Shown here: positions 56,654-64,000 of the stretch, in pieces | Layout: each line of letters starts with the position of its first letter | Numbering within the stretch: position 1 is the stretch's first letter | From: an uncultured Bacteroidota bacterium | GTDB taxonomy: Bacteria > Bacteroidota > Bacteroidia > Bacteroidales > P3 | NCBI GenBank assembly: GCA_902774395.1 | Contig: CACYIK010000002.1 | Span: 62,001 to 126,000 of the forward strand | Length of the DNA: 64,000 nucleotides | Reading direction: 5' to 3' | The notes under the pieces: model-generated | Seen by the model: only the letters and a program-made list of their open reading frames with translations | What the model was told of the DNA's origin: nothing | Databases searched by the model: none | Program-made: the position numbers and the translations under genes

Positions 56654-58193
56654 CGCCATTCTCATGGAAGAATTTAAAATCCAACAGACTATATTTCTCC
56701 GACGGTTGGATGTCGAGTTTGACATGATATTTTCGTTTCCATTGCGAGCGGAGGCTCTTCAGCCAGCCCCCTTTAGTGAGGTAGGCGTGGACGAAGGGAT
56801 GTGTGACGAGGGTAAGGCGCTTCTCGATGGCGGAAGTCAAGAGGAACTTCAGGCTCGACTCAATCTCGTCGACCACCACGAGGCTCTGTTTGATATGACC
56901 CGTGCCGTCGCAGAAAGGACATTTCTCCTGCACATCGACCTCCATGGCAGGGCGTACGCGCTGACGCGTAATCTGCATGAGGCCGAACTTGCTGAGCGGC
57001 AAGATAGTGTGGCGGGCTTTATCGCGCCGCATCTCCTCGGTCATTACGTCGAAGAGTTTTTTTCTGTTCTCGGCTTTGTTCATGTCGACAAAATCGACGA
57101 TAACGATGCCTCCCATGTCGCGCAGACGCAACTGACGGGCTATCTCCTTGGCGCTTTCGATATTCACCTGCAGGGCGGTGTCTTCCTGGCCGCTGCCAGC
57201 CTTGATATGGTTGCCACTGTTGACATCGATGACGTGCATTGCCTCGGTGTGTTCTATATATAGATAGACTCCCGAACGGATGGTGACAATCTTGCCGAAG
57301 GCACGGCGTATGTCGCGCGAGATGCCGAACTGGTCGAAGATAGGCGACTCCATCTTGTAATGCTTGACGATGTCCTCCTTGCCGGGGTCGATACCTTTAA
57401 GGAACTGACGCACCTCGCTGTAGAGCTCGGGGGTGTCAACATAGATGGTAGCAAAATCGTCGGTCAGCACATCGCGAAGCAATGCCGAGGTGGTGCCGAG
57501 TTCAGCATGTACACGACAGGGGGCGTTGACGCGCTTGAGTTTCTGCGTCATCTTATCCCAGGCCTCCATAAGCTGGTGCAGGTCGGTATCGAGTTCGGCC
57601 ACCGTACGGCCTTCTGCGACGGTACGCACGATGACACCAAAGTTCTGGGGTCGGATGCTCTGCATGAGACGACGAAGGCGGTTACGTTCGTCGTTTTTCT
57701 TGATTTTCTGCGAGATAGAAACCTTGTTACTGAAAGGTGTGAGCACCAGGTAACGGCCAGCAATGCTGATGTCGCCCGTCACCTTGGGGCCCTTGGTGGA
57801 GATAGGTTCCTTGGTAACCTGCACGAGTACAGGCTGGCCAACCTTGAGCACATCGCCCATGTTGCCCACCTTCTCCAGGATAGGTTCTATTTTAAAGTTG
57901 TCGAGTGTGGCAGCGCTCTTGTCTCCATTCATGGCGAGGCGCAGGTATTTGTCGACCGACCCGTAGTCGGGCCCAAGGTCTAGGTAGTGCATAAAGCCCT
58001 CCTTGTCGCCGCCTACATCAACGAAGGCAGCATTGAGGCCTTGCATGATTTTCTTCACCTTGCCGAAGAAGATATCGCCCACAGCGAACTGTTCAGTGGT
58101 CTTCTCTTTATGAAGTTCCACCAGGCGTTTGTCTTCCAACAAAGCTATCTGTACACCCTCGTCGCCACTTGATATTACGAGTTCTTTATCCAT
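56637..58193 (-). CDS. rng: Ribonuclease G (RNase E/G family)
   Basis: 518 residues. An S1-like domain occupies residues 35-130 (VGDIFFGKVKKIMQGLNAAFVDVGGDKEGFMHYLDL), then the RNase H-like catalytic core. The metal Asp residues are in HVIDVNSGN and IVIVDFVDM. The zinc-link CPFCDGTG near residue 425 supports dimer formation as in RNase E/G. It matures rRNA and degrades mRNA. It lacks the long disordered C-terminus of RNase E. It is separated from the preceding small basic gene by a terminator. Confidence 0.94.
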   Translation of the reverse strand: MDKELVISSGDEGVQIALLEDKRLVELHKEKTTEQFAVGDIFFGKVKKIMQGLNAAFVDVGGDKEGFMHYLDLGPDYGSVDKYLRLAMNGDKSAATLDNFKIEPILEKVGNMGDVLKVGQPVLVQVTKEPISTKGPKVTGDISIAGRYLVLTPFSNKVSISQKIKKNDERNRLRRLMQSIRPQNFGVIVRTVAEGRTVAELDTDLHQLMEAWDKMTQKLKRVNAPCRVHAELGTTSALLRDVLTDDFATIYVDTPELYSEVRQFLKGIDPGKEDIVKHYKMESPIFDQFGISRDIRRAFGKIVTIRSGVYLYIEHTEAMHVIDVNSGNHIKAGSGQEDTALQVNIESAKEIARQLRLRDMGGIVIVDFVDMNKAENRKKLFDVMTEEMRRDKARHTILPLSKFGLMQITRQRVRPAMEVDVQEKCPFCDGTGHIKQSLVVVDEIESSLKFLLTSAIEKRLTLVTHPFVHAYLTKGGWLKSLRSQWKRKYHVKLDIQPSEKYSLLDFKFFHENGDEIQM

Positions 58194-58205
58194 TCAATTA
58201 TCGAT

Positions 58206-58262
58206 ATACATAAAAAACAAATTACATACCTATCCCGAGGGAAGGTGTGTAATTTGTTTTAG
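58206..58262 (-). terminator. Terminator after the 29-residue basic peptide gene
   Basis: AAACAAATTACA pairs with TGTAATTTGTTT, with an inner ACC/GGT extension, around CCCTCGGG. On the minus strand T residues follow. It lies between the peptide gene and rng. Confidence 0.8.
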
Positions 58263-58287
58263 TTTTTGGATGATAGAAGAAACTTAA

Positions 58288-58377
58288 TTATTTCTTCTTA
58301 TGTCTATTCTTGCGCAGGCGTTTTTTACGCTTGTGCGTAGACATTTTGTGACGTTTGTGCTTTTTTCCGTTAGGCAT
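58288..58377 (-). CDS. 29-residue highly basic peptide, probably ribosome-associated
   Basis: Reads MPNGKKHKRHKMSTHKRKKR then LRKNRHKKK, with about 60 percent Lys, Arg or His. It lies 18 bp after hup and ends at a strong terminator. Very short, Lys/Arg-rich peptides beginning MPNGKK occur next to rng and hup in other Bacteroidales, by my recollection. The composition resembles small ribosomal proteins such as THX, and Bacteroidota ribosomes are known to carry lineage-specific small proteins. Identity with any of those is not shown here. Confidence 0.75.
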   Translation of the reverse strand: MPNGKKHKRHKMSTHKRKKRLRKNRHKKK

Positions 58378-58395
58378 AGCTCTTACAGATTATAA

Positions 58396-58680
58396 TTATT
58401 TAACTTTCTTTTTGACATCCTGCATGAAAGTCTTGGCGGGCTTGAAAGCGGGGATATTGTGAGCGGGGATGATAATGGTGGTGTTCTTGCTGATATTGCG
58501 GCCAGTCTTCTCAGCGCGTTTTTTCACGATGAAGCTGCCGAAACCACGCAGGTACACATTCTCACCTTCGGAGAGACTCTCTTTGATAACGGTCATGAAC
58601 TCCTCGACAGTGGCCTGGATGGCGACTTTCTCGATACCGGTTTTCTGAGCTATTTCAGCTACGATTTCTGCCTTTGTCAT
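58396..58680 (-). CDS. hup: HU-family DNA-binding protein
   Basis: 94 residues. MTKAEIVAEIAQKTGIEK, GENVYLRGFGSFIVKKRAEKTGRNI and the C-terminal IPAFKPAKTFMQDVKKKV are the full HU plan: dimerising helices, the beta-arm and the conserved GFGxF core. It bends and compacts DNA. The upstream TAnnTTTG box and strong codon bias suggest high expression. It is co-directional with the 29-residue basic peptide gene. Confidence 0.96.
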   Translation of the reverse strand: MTKAEIVAEIAQKTGIEKVAIQATVEEFMTVIKESLSEGENVYLRGFGSFIVKKRAEKTGRNISKNTTIIIPAHNIPAFKPAKTFMQDVKKKVK

Positions 58681-58741
58681 TTTAATGAATCTTTTTTATT
58701 TGTTAATCTTATTCTCTGTTTTTCAACCAAAAATCGGAGTG

Positions 58742-58749
58742 CAAAAATA
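58742..58749 (-). promoter_or_regulatory. -7 box for hup
   Basis: The minus strand reads TATTTTTG, 62 bp upstream of the ATG at 58680. Confidence 0.6.
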
Positions 58750-58905
58750 CTACTTTTTTTTCAATCAGCGAATATTTTTTTTTCGCACACCCTCTTTTTA
58801 ACATTTTACACAACACAAATATACTGATTTACAGCATACTAATAACATATAATATTTTTCCAAGACAGTTGCATTTCATTTGCAAAAAGAACTGTTTTCA
58901 TAGCC

Positions 58906-59796
58906 CTATTTACTAGTTTTTAACCTTTTAACGAAGACAAACCAGAGGACTACAACGGCAGCGGCAGAGCACCCAACCACCATAGGCCACGGGAGGGCCA
59001 TAGTTGCCTCGGGATCGACACTGGAGACACCGTTGGCGGCGAGCCAATAGAGCGCCACAACGATGGCATTATTAATGAAATGGACAGTGATATTAACAAG
59101 TATCGATTGGCCATAGAAATAGAGATAGCCCAACAAAGCCCCAAGGGCGAAACGTGGCATAAAGGCGAAGACTTCACCATGGACAAGGCTAAAAATGGCG
59201 GCGGTGAGCCAAATGGCGAGGTTAGTGGAGAGTGGAGAGTAGAGAGTGGAGAGTGATTTTGAGAGCCAACGGTGGAGGAGATTCTGGACACCGGCGCGGA
59301 AGAACACCTCCTCACAAACGGCGGGAACAAGGGCAAGGCCGAAGAGGTTAAGCAGCGGGTGGCAGTGGGTCATCATAGCCTGGACGGTAAGCTGCGACTG
59401 CTTTCCAATGGCCCGAAGCTTACGTTCGACAGCCTCCCAGGGACCCGTCCAATGCCAGCCGTCATTCCATTGGGTAAGACATTCTATCAGCGGAATCGAC
59501 AGTGCCAGAACGCCGACGCCGACGAGAGCAAGGAGCCAACGGCGAGGAGAGAAGTCGAGCCGCAGAAAGCCGCGTTCGGCACCCGCATAATAGATACGGA
59601 CGACCAGCAGTGCAGGCAGGGCGAAGATCATCAACTGGGAGAAAGAATTCCAAAGAAGGAGCGCGCTCTCGTTGCCAGCCTGGTTCATATTAACGCCGCC
59701 GAAGGCCATCTGGACAATAACAGACACTACCATAAGTACGAGCGACAGCAGCGACAGCACCAAGAGATGCATCAGAGGGTGGGATGTTTTTTTCAC
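58906..59796 (-). CDS. CPBP family intramembrane metalloprotease
   Basis: 296 residues, seven to eight membrane segments. The CPBP/Abi motifs are present: EEVFFRAGVQ (EExxxR), FSLVHGEVFAFMPRFALG (motif 2 His) and TVHFINNAIV (motif 3 His and Asn). Members process prenylated proteins or serve in self-immunity and envelope roles; the substrate here is unknown. A short insert STLYSPLSTNL between motifs 1 and 2 is encoded by a GTGGAGA repeat. It is oriented with hup but more than 200 bp away. Confidence 0.88.
   Translation of the reverse strand: MKKTSHPLMHLLVLSLLSLVLMVVSVIVQMAFGGVNMNQAGNESALLLWNSFSQLMIFALPALLVVRIYYAGAERGFLRLDFSPRRWLLALVGVGVLALSIPLIECLTQWNDGWHWTGPWEAVERKLRAIGKQSQLTVQAMMTHCHPLLNLFGLALVPAVCEEVFFRAGVQNLLHRWLSKSLSTLYSPLSTNLAIWLTAAIFSLVHGEVFAFMPRFALGALLGYLYFYGQSILVNITVHFINNAIVVALYWLAANGVSSVDPEATMALPWPMVVGCSAAAVVVLWFVFVKRLKTSK
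59224..59256. repeat. GTGGAGA 7-bp repeat inside the CPBP gene
   Basis: Four units (GTGGAGA, GTGGAGA, GTAGAGA, GTGGAGA) encode a Ser/Leu-rich loop. The same unit recurs in porU at 60754-60776. Confidence 0.85.
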
Positions 59797-59947
59797 GTGA
59801 TGAATGATAGGTGGGTTATTTTACTTTAACAGAGACATGATTGGAGGGGAAATAGGCAACGCCGCAAGGAATGCGGAGTTCTATATAAAATATGTATAGG
59901 TAGTTCCATGAAGCATCAGTTTTTACGCAAAAACGTAAAGCTCCAAC

Positions 59948-60024
59948 TGGTGACCCCGGCGGGATTCAAACCCACGACTTTCGGAACCGGAATCCGACGT
60001 TCTATTCAGCTGAACTACGGGGCC
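59948..60024 (-). tRNA. tRNA-Arg (CCG anticodon)
   Basis: 77 nt including an encoded CCA. The acceptor GGCCCCG pairs with CGGGGTC. The anticodon stem is TCGGA/TCCGA, with loop TTCCGGT giving anticodon CCG. The T-loop is TTTGAAT. The encoded CCA contrasts with the tRNA-Met at 2.7 kb. Confidence 0.93.
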
Positions 60025-60099
60025 TAGTAAAGGTTATTCCGGGCTAATAACTGCAAAAAAGAGATATTATTGTGCAGAGGAAAGATTTTTTTATCTAAA

Positions 60100-60145
60100 A
60101 AGTGAAAAGTAAAAACCAAAAGGTAAAAAGCAAAACGTAAAACAA
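60100..60145. repeat. AAAAGGTAAAAAG-type degenerate repeat
   Basis: Units like GTGAAAA, GTAAAAA, GTAAAAA and GTAAAAC lie in the 220-bp gap between tRNA-Arg and porU. No gene is seen there. Confidence 0.6.
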
Positions 60146-60227
60146 TAATTATTATTTTTTTGCGTTAATAGACTCACGAAATAAGAACGTGAGAATTTGA
60201 AAGAAAGCAGGCGAGACGCATGCGTAC

Positions 60228-60356
60228 CCATTAAAAATTGAAATTTGAAAAACGTGAAACATAAAGCAGACAGCAGGCAGCGGGTAGCAGGTAGCTACCG
60301 GCTACCTGCTATCGGCTACAGACTTTTTACTTTTTACCTTTTATTTTTTACTTTTT
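60228..60356. repeat. Composite repeats encoding the PorU N-terminus
   Basis: An inverted pair TAGCAGGTAGC..GCTACCTGCTA (about 60284-60310) is followed by CTTTTTA units (60325-60355) that encode the signal-peptide core. Confidence 0.8.
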
Positions 60357-63300
60357 CCCTCACCTCGACCGCTCAAGACCATTCGGTGCTAGCGAAGGGA
60401 CATTGGTGGAAACTAACCGTGAGCGAAGAAGGCATGTACCGCATCACGACCGCCAACATTCCTACGCTGAGAGGAGTGAAGATGGACAGTCTGGCGGTAT
60501 ACGGCATGGGCGGCGGGATGTTGTCGGAAAGGAATTACGAAACTCCGACAGCGGATGTCCCGCAGGTGGCCACAGAAGTAATTGACCATAACGGCAACGG
60601 GTTCTTCGACGACGGCGACGAGTTGCTATTCTGGGGCGAGGGGGCCGAGAGATGGCATTACAATCGGCAGCAGTCCACCTGGATTTTCGAACACCATGCC
60701 TATGCCGTGGAAAACCACTATTTCCTGACGGCATCATGCCGCGGAGCGAAGCGAGTGGAGAGTGGAGAGTGGAGATCAGAGCATGATACAACACTGACGA
60801 CATATACCACAGTGGCACATGTAGACAACGACCTGACAAATATGTACCACAGCGGCCAAGTGTGGGTAGGCGAGAAGCTGACGACGGCCGTGCCGTCACG
60901 GAGTTACGAACTGCAGCTTTCCGGAAGTGTGACAGGAAAAGTGCGACTACGGTGGGCTGCCGCAACGACGAAAGGGGGACGGTTTTCTCTGAGTTCGGAG
61001 GTCGGTGGGTGGAGTTCAGAGATGACCTGCACAGCATCGAATCCGTACCGCACCCTGACAAGGGAACTGAGCGGCAGCGGGAACACCTATAGGTTCGAGT
61101 TAACTTTTGTTCCGACAGAGAATTCGGGAGCAGGATATCTAGATTTTATCGAACTGAGTGCCGAGGCGTCGCTGCAGTGGAACGGAGGACAGCGTGTGGT
61201 GAGGAGCGACCGTGCTGCGGGACGTGTGGCGCAGTTCGCAGTGAGTGATGCAAGTGGAGCACTGAGTAGCCAGATGGAGGTGTGGGATGTGACAAAGGCT
61301 GGAGGAGAGCGGAAGATGACTGTGAGCGGTGGATGCTGGACTGACAGCACGGAACTGGGTCGGAAGTATGTGATTTTCGACAAAGAAAGTTGCCTGACGC
61401 CAATATCGATCAATCCGCTTGAGAACCAAGACCTGCATGGACACGAAGCTGCGAAACTGGTGATAGTGACTCACCGCGACTTCATCGAGAAGGCGCGTGA
61501 GCTAGCCATGATGCACGAGTTGATGGACGGAATCACGACGCTGGTAACGACTGACGAGGCTGTATACAACGAGTTTTCTTCCGGCAAACAGGACCCGATG
61601 GCTGTCCGTGCGCTGCTCCGCTGGCTGAAGAAAAAATATCCGTCGGAGATGCCGCGATACCTGCTACTTTTCGGAAAAGGAAGCTATGACAATCGCGACC
61701 TGGAAGGACGGAGACTACCGACAGTGGTAACGTATGAGACGTCCTATTCGTTCGACGAAGATGGTTCGTCGTACGGCAGCGACGACATGATGGGCTACCT
61801 GGACGAAAACGGCGGCAGCAGCTATACCGAGGTGATGGACGTGAGCGTAGGACGCCTGCCGGCGAAGAATATAGAGGAGGCAGCGCTGATGGTAGACAAG
61901 TTAACGGGCTACATGACGCGACGGGATCTGCTAGACGACGAAGTGCGAGGCGACTGGCGTAACGTGGTGGCGCTGCTGGCAGACGATGCAGACCCCGGAC
62001 GAGGAGGCGACAGTGTTTTCGCCCACTCGTCGGAAGTTATCGCAACGAGCATCAAGACCTCGATGCCGCAGCTGAATATCGACCGGCTCTATGCAGACGC
62101 TTATCAGCAGGAGTCGGGCACGATAGGTTCCTACTATCCTGACCTGAACAACGCGTTGCGGCGGCGGATAAACTACGGCTGCCTACTTTTGAACTACATC
62201 GGGCATGGATCGATGACATATATCGGCACGGAACGCTTCATCGAGCTGTCGGACATTGCGAGATACAGCAATGAGGACCGCCTGCCGCTGATGGTAACGA
62301 GCACCTGTTCGTATGGCCGCTACGACGAGACTGAGGGCATTTGCGGAGCTGAGGCCTTCGTTTTGGCCCGTGGAGGTGCGATAGGAGTGATTAGTGCGTC
62401 GCGCCCCATCAGCCATGTGGAGCGATTCAACAAGGATGTGGTGATGTATGCTTTGGAGGAAACTAACACCATCGGCGATGCACTGCGGAAAGCAAAGAAC
62501 CGCACGGCGGTGTCGCCGTGCATCAACCTGATTGGTGACCCAGCACTGCGCCTGAGCCGACCGACAAACCGAGTGAGGGTGACAGAAATCAATGGGGAAC
62601 CGGTAGAGGGAATAGATAGTCTAAAAGCCGAGGTACTGTCGCGAGTGACGGTGAGAGGTGAGATTGTGGACGGGAGCGGAGCGCTAGTAAGCGACTTCGA
62701 CGGCACAGTTTATCCTGTGGTTTACGACCGGGAGATGCAATCGACGACGCTGGCGAACGACAATCCCGGTACAGAGGTAAGTTTCTGGCAACAGAAGACG
62801 GTACTTTACCGCGGTAGCCACGAGGTGGTAGGCGGACAATTCGAGTACAGCTTCATTGTACCGAGAGATGTGTCATATCGCTATGACTACTGCAAGCTGA
62901 GCCACTATGCGAAGTCGGCCACAGAGCATGCCTCGGGCAGCTTCCAGAGTTTGATGCTAGGCGGCCTGTGCGACTCGACGTGGTCAGCGGGAGCGCCGGA
63001 GGTAACACTCTACATGGGAGACACCAACTTTCACAGTGGTGGACTGACAGGCCCCTCTCCCACCCTGCTGGCATTCTTTTCGGACTCGGCAGGAATCAAT
63101 GTAGGAACAGGTCTCGGACACGACATCACGGCGGTGCTGGACGACAATGCCAACAGCCTTATCGTGCTGAACGACCTATACGAGCAGGATATCGCGGACA
63201 GCCGTCGAGGAAGTGTGAAGTACAAGTTGGAAGATTTAACCCCCGGACGGCACACTGTGACGGTAAAGGCTTGGAATATCTTCGGGGTGTCGAGTTCATC

Positions 63301-63625
63301 GACAGTGAGTTTCGTGGTGCGGAGCAGCGACACATTGGCATTCTCGAGACTGACCTGCGCGCCGAACCCCGCCACCTCCGTGGCTGAGTTCTCGCTGCGC
63401 GTCAACGATCCCCAAGCCGTTGCCTCAGCCGAACTGCAAATATACAACACCTATGGGCAAATGGTACTCCGCCACACGCCCAATATCTCGACCGACGGAT
63501 TCATTGTAGGACCTGTGCGCTGGGATGTCGCCAACGTCCCCCCCGGACTCTATCTGGCACGCATGGTGGTGACCGACAACAACGGCGAGACTCGACAAAT
63601 AACCACCAAATGCATCGTACGCTGA
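60245..63625 (+). CDS. porU: Type IX secretion system sortase PorU
   Basis: 1126 residues if started at TTG 60245; GTG at 60254 is an alternative, and the first 27 residues come from repeats. The hydrophobic signal core (LFTFYLLFFTFSLTSTAQ) is encoded by CTTTTTA units. The middle has the gingipain-type C25 domain, with catalytic His in LNYIGHGSM and Cys in MVTSTCSYGRYD, then an Ig-like region and a C-terminal sorting-like domain (LQIYNTYGQMVL; VPPGLYLARM; ITTKCIVR). PorU cleaves T9SS sorting domains and attaches cargo to lipid at the cell surface. porV follows. Confidence 0.93.
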   Translation: MKNVKHKADSRQRVAGSYRLPAIGYRLFTFYLLFFTFSLTSTAQDHSVLAKGHWWKLTVSEEGMYRITTANIPTLRGVKMDSLAVYGMGGGMLSERNYETPTADVPQVATEVIDHNGNGFFDDGDELLFWGEGAERWHYNRQQSTWIFEHHAYAVENHYFLTASCRGAKRVESGEWRSEHDTTLTTYTTVAHVDNDLTNMYHSGQVWVGEKLTTAVPSRSYELQLSGSVTGKVRLRWAAATTKGGRFSLSSEVGGWSSEMTCTASNPYRTLTRELSGSGNTYRFELTFVPTENSGAGYLDFIELSAEASLQWNGGQRVVRSDRAAGRVAQFAVSDASGALSSQMEVWDVTKAGGERKMTVSGGCWTDSTELGRKYVIFDKESCLTPISINPLENQDLHGHEAAKLVIVTHRDFIEKARELAMMHELMDGITTLVTTDEAVYNEFSSGKQDPMAVRALLRWLKKKYPSEMPRYLLLFGKGSYDNRDLEGRRLPTVVTYETSYSFDEDGSSYGSDDMMGYLDENGGSSYTEVMDVSVGRLPAKNIEEAALMVDKLTGYMTRRDLLDDEVRGDWRNVVALLADDADPGRGGDSVFAHSSEVIATSIKTSMPQLNIDRLYADAYQQESGTIGSYYPDLNNALRRRINYGCLLLNYIGHGSMTYIGTERFIELSDIARYSNEDRLPLMVTSTCSYGRYDETEGICGAEAFVLARGGAIGVISASRPISHVERFNKDVVMYALEETNTIGDALRKAKNRTAVSPCINLIGDPALRLSRPTNRVRVTEINGEPVEGIDSLKAEVLSRVTVRGEIVDGSGALVSDFDGTVYPVVYDREMQSTTLANDNPGTEVSFWQQKTVLYRGSHEVVGGQFEYSFIVPRDVSYRYDYCKLSHYAKSATEHASGSFQSLMLGGLCDSTWSAGAPEVTLYMGDTNFHSGGLTGPSPTLLAFFSDSAGINVGTGLGHDITAVLDDNANSLIVLNDLYEQDIADSRRGSVKYKLEDLTPGRHTVTVKAWNIFGVSSSSTVSFVVRSSDTLAFSRLTCAPNPATSVAEFSLRVNDPQAVASAELQIYNTYGQMVLRHTPNISTDGFIVGPVRWDVANVPPGLYLARMVVTDNNGETRQITTKCIVR
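60754..60776. repeat. GTGGAGA repeat inside porU
   Basis: Three GTGGAGA units encode RVESGEWRS, a likely surface-loop insertion. It is the same unit as in the CPBP gene. Confidence 0.75.
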
Positions 63626-63702
63626 CACAATAAAAATTATTTCCCCGCGTTATGGGAAAAAGATTTTCTTAGAACGATAGATTATATAGAAAAAATAGAT
63701 TG

Positions 63703-64000
63703 ATGAAGAAACTCACTTTTCTGATGTTACTTGCCGCCTTGGGCAGCACCCTCAGCGCCCAGTCCTCCTGGATTGGACAGGACGCCTCGAACAAGAACTA
63801 TATCTCCACCGGTATGCCCATCCTCCTCATCGCCCCCGATGCCGTGTCGGCAGCCATGGGCGACGCCGGCGTAGCCTCGACGCCCGACGCCTACTCGGCT
63901 CACTGGAACAACGCCAAGTTTGCTTTCATCGATGGTAACATCGGGCTGAGCACCACCTACACTCCCTGGCTGCGCAAACTGAACGTGGGTGACATGAATC
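63703..64000 (+). CDS. porV: Type IX secretion outer-membrane protein PorV (3' partial)
   Basis: The first 99 residues are visible. A signal peptide ends at GSTLSAQ. TGMPILLIAPDAVSAAMGDAGVASTPDAYSAHWNNAKFAF is characteristic of PorV/LptO. PorV is a FadL-like outer-membrane shuttle that takes cargo from the T9SS translocon to PorU. The gene runs off the window. The order porU-porV is the same as in Porphyromonas and other Bacteroidota. Confidence 0.95.
   Translation, partial: MKKLTFLMLLAALGSTLSAQSSWIGQDASNKNYISTGMPILLIAPDAVSAAMGDAGVASTPDAYSAHWNNAKFAFIDGNIGLSTTYTPWLRKLNVGDMN

Overview
The window is chromosomal DNA of an anaerobic Bacteroidota, most likely a Bacteroidales from a gut- or rumen-like habitat. 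The support is the type IX secretion (T9SS) genes porU-porV, several proteins with T9SS C-terminal sorting domains, a BspA-type leucine-rich repeat protein, DUF5686 and DUF4249-like families, a fimbrillin-like lipoprotein, and about a dozen TAnnTTTG promoter boxes, the -7 element of the Bacteroidota primary sigma factor. Genus cannot be read from the sequence alone.

Layout. 0-4 kb: SPOR-domain protein (5' cut by the window), hemW, meaB, tRNA-Met, anmK. 4.1-7.8 kb: ridA, then bcd-etfB-etfA (butyryl-CoA dehydrogenase and electron-transfer flavoprotein). 7.9-9.0 kb: REP-associated tyrosine transposase with an extra C-terminal domain. 9.2-11.3 kb: BspA-like surface protein preceded by a structured leader. 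11.6-20.2 kb: housekeeping and metabolic genes (two GNATs, one fused to an HD domain, LiaF-like protein, gamma-carbonic anhydrase-like protein, MalY/PatB lyase, VTT membrane protein, DUF456, apt, atoE, alkaline phosphatase). 20.3-26.9 kb: a Tat locus, tatA-tatC with a twin-arginine aldo/keto reductase-ferredoxin, a YitT protein, a NapH-like polyferredoxin with an apparent internal Tat signal, and a ScdA-N/hemerythrin-like/LuxR regulator. 27.0-30.9 kb: GH3 and GH29 glycosidases and free-methionine-sulfoxide reductase. 31-45.7 kb: envelope and surface proteins plus a 1096-residue multi-cofactor flavoprotein. 45.7-52.4 kb: trigger factor, DUF4249-like lipoprotein, a GH2-like protein that lacks its catalytic residues, a small barrel. 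52.4-55.6 kb: kamD-kamE-atoA of lysine fermentation. 55.9-60 kb: GH25, rng, a 29-residue basic peptide, HU, CPBP protease, tRNA-Arg. 60.2-64 kb: porU and the start of porV.

Metabolic reading: kamDE (B12/PLP lysine 5,6-aminomutase), a CoA-transferase beta subunit, bcd-etfBA and the short-chain fatty acid carrier atoE together point to fermentation of lysine to butyrate and acetate, although the genes lie in separate clusters and several steps (kamA, kdd, kce, kal, atoD) are not in the window.

The most unusual feature is a dispersed set of imperfect short tandem repeats with 7-11-bp units. The same unit families recur at distant loci (ATTGAAA, GTGGAGA, GATGAGT/GATGAAT, GTCCTTAAG, GATTGTTT). 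They fill intergenic gaps, often as two inverted arms around a loop. They also sit in frame inside conserved genes: hemW, free-Met-sulfoxide reductase, atoE, a polyferredoxin, a CPBP protease, a T9SS sorting domain. They encode the hydrophobic cores of several signal peptides. No named element known to me accounts for this pattern, and it is my main candidate for an undescribed system. No CRISPR array, rRNA, prophage or integrase-bearing element was seen.
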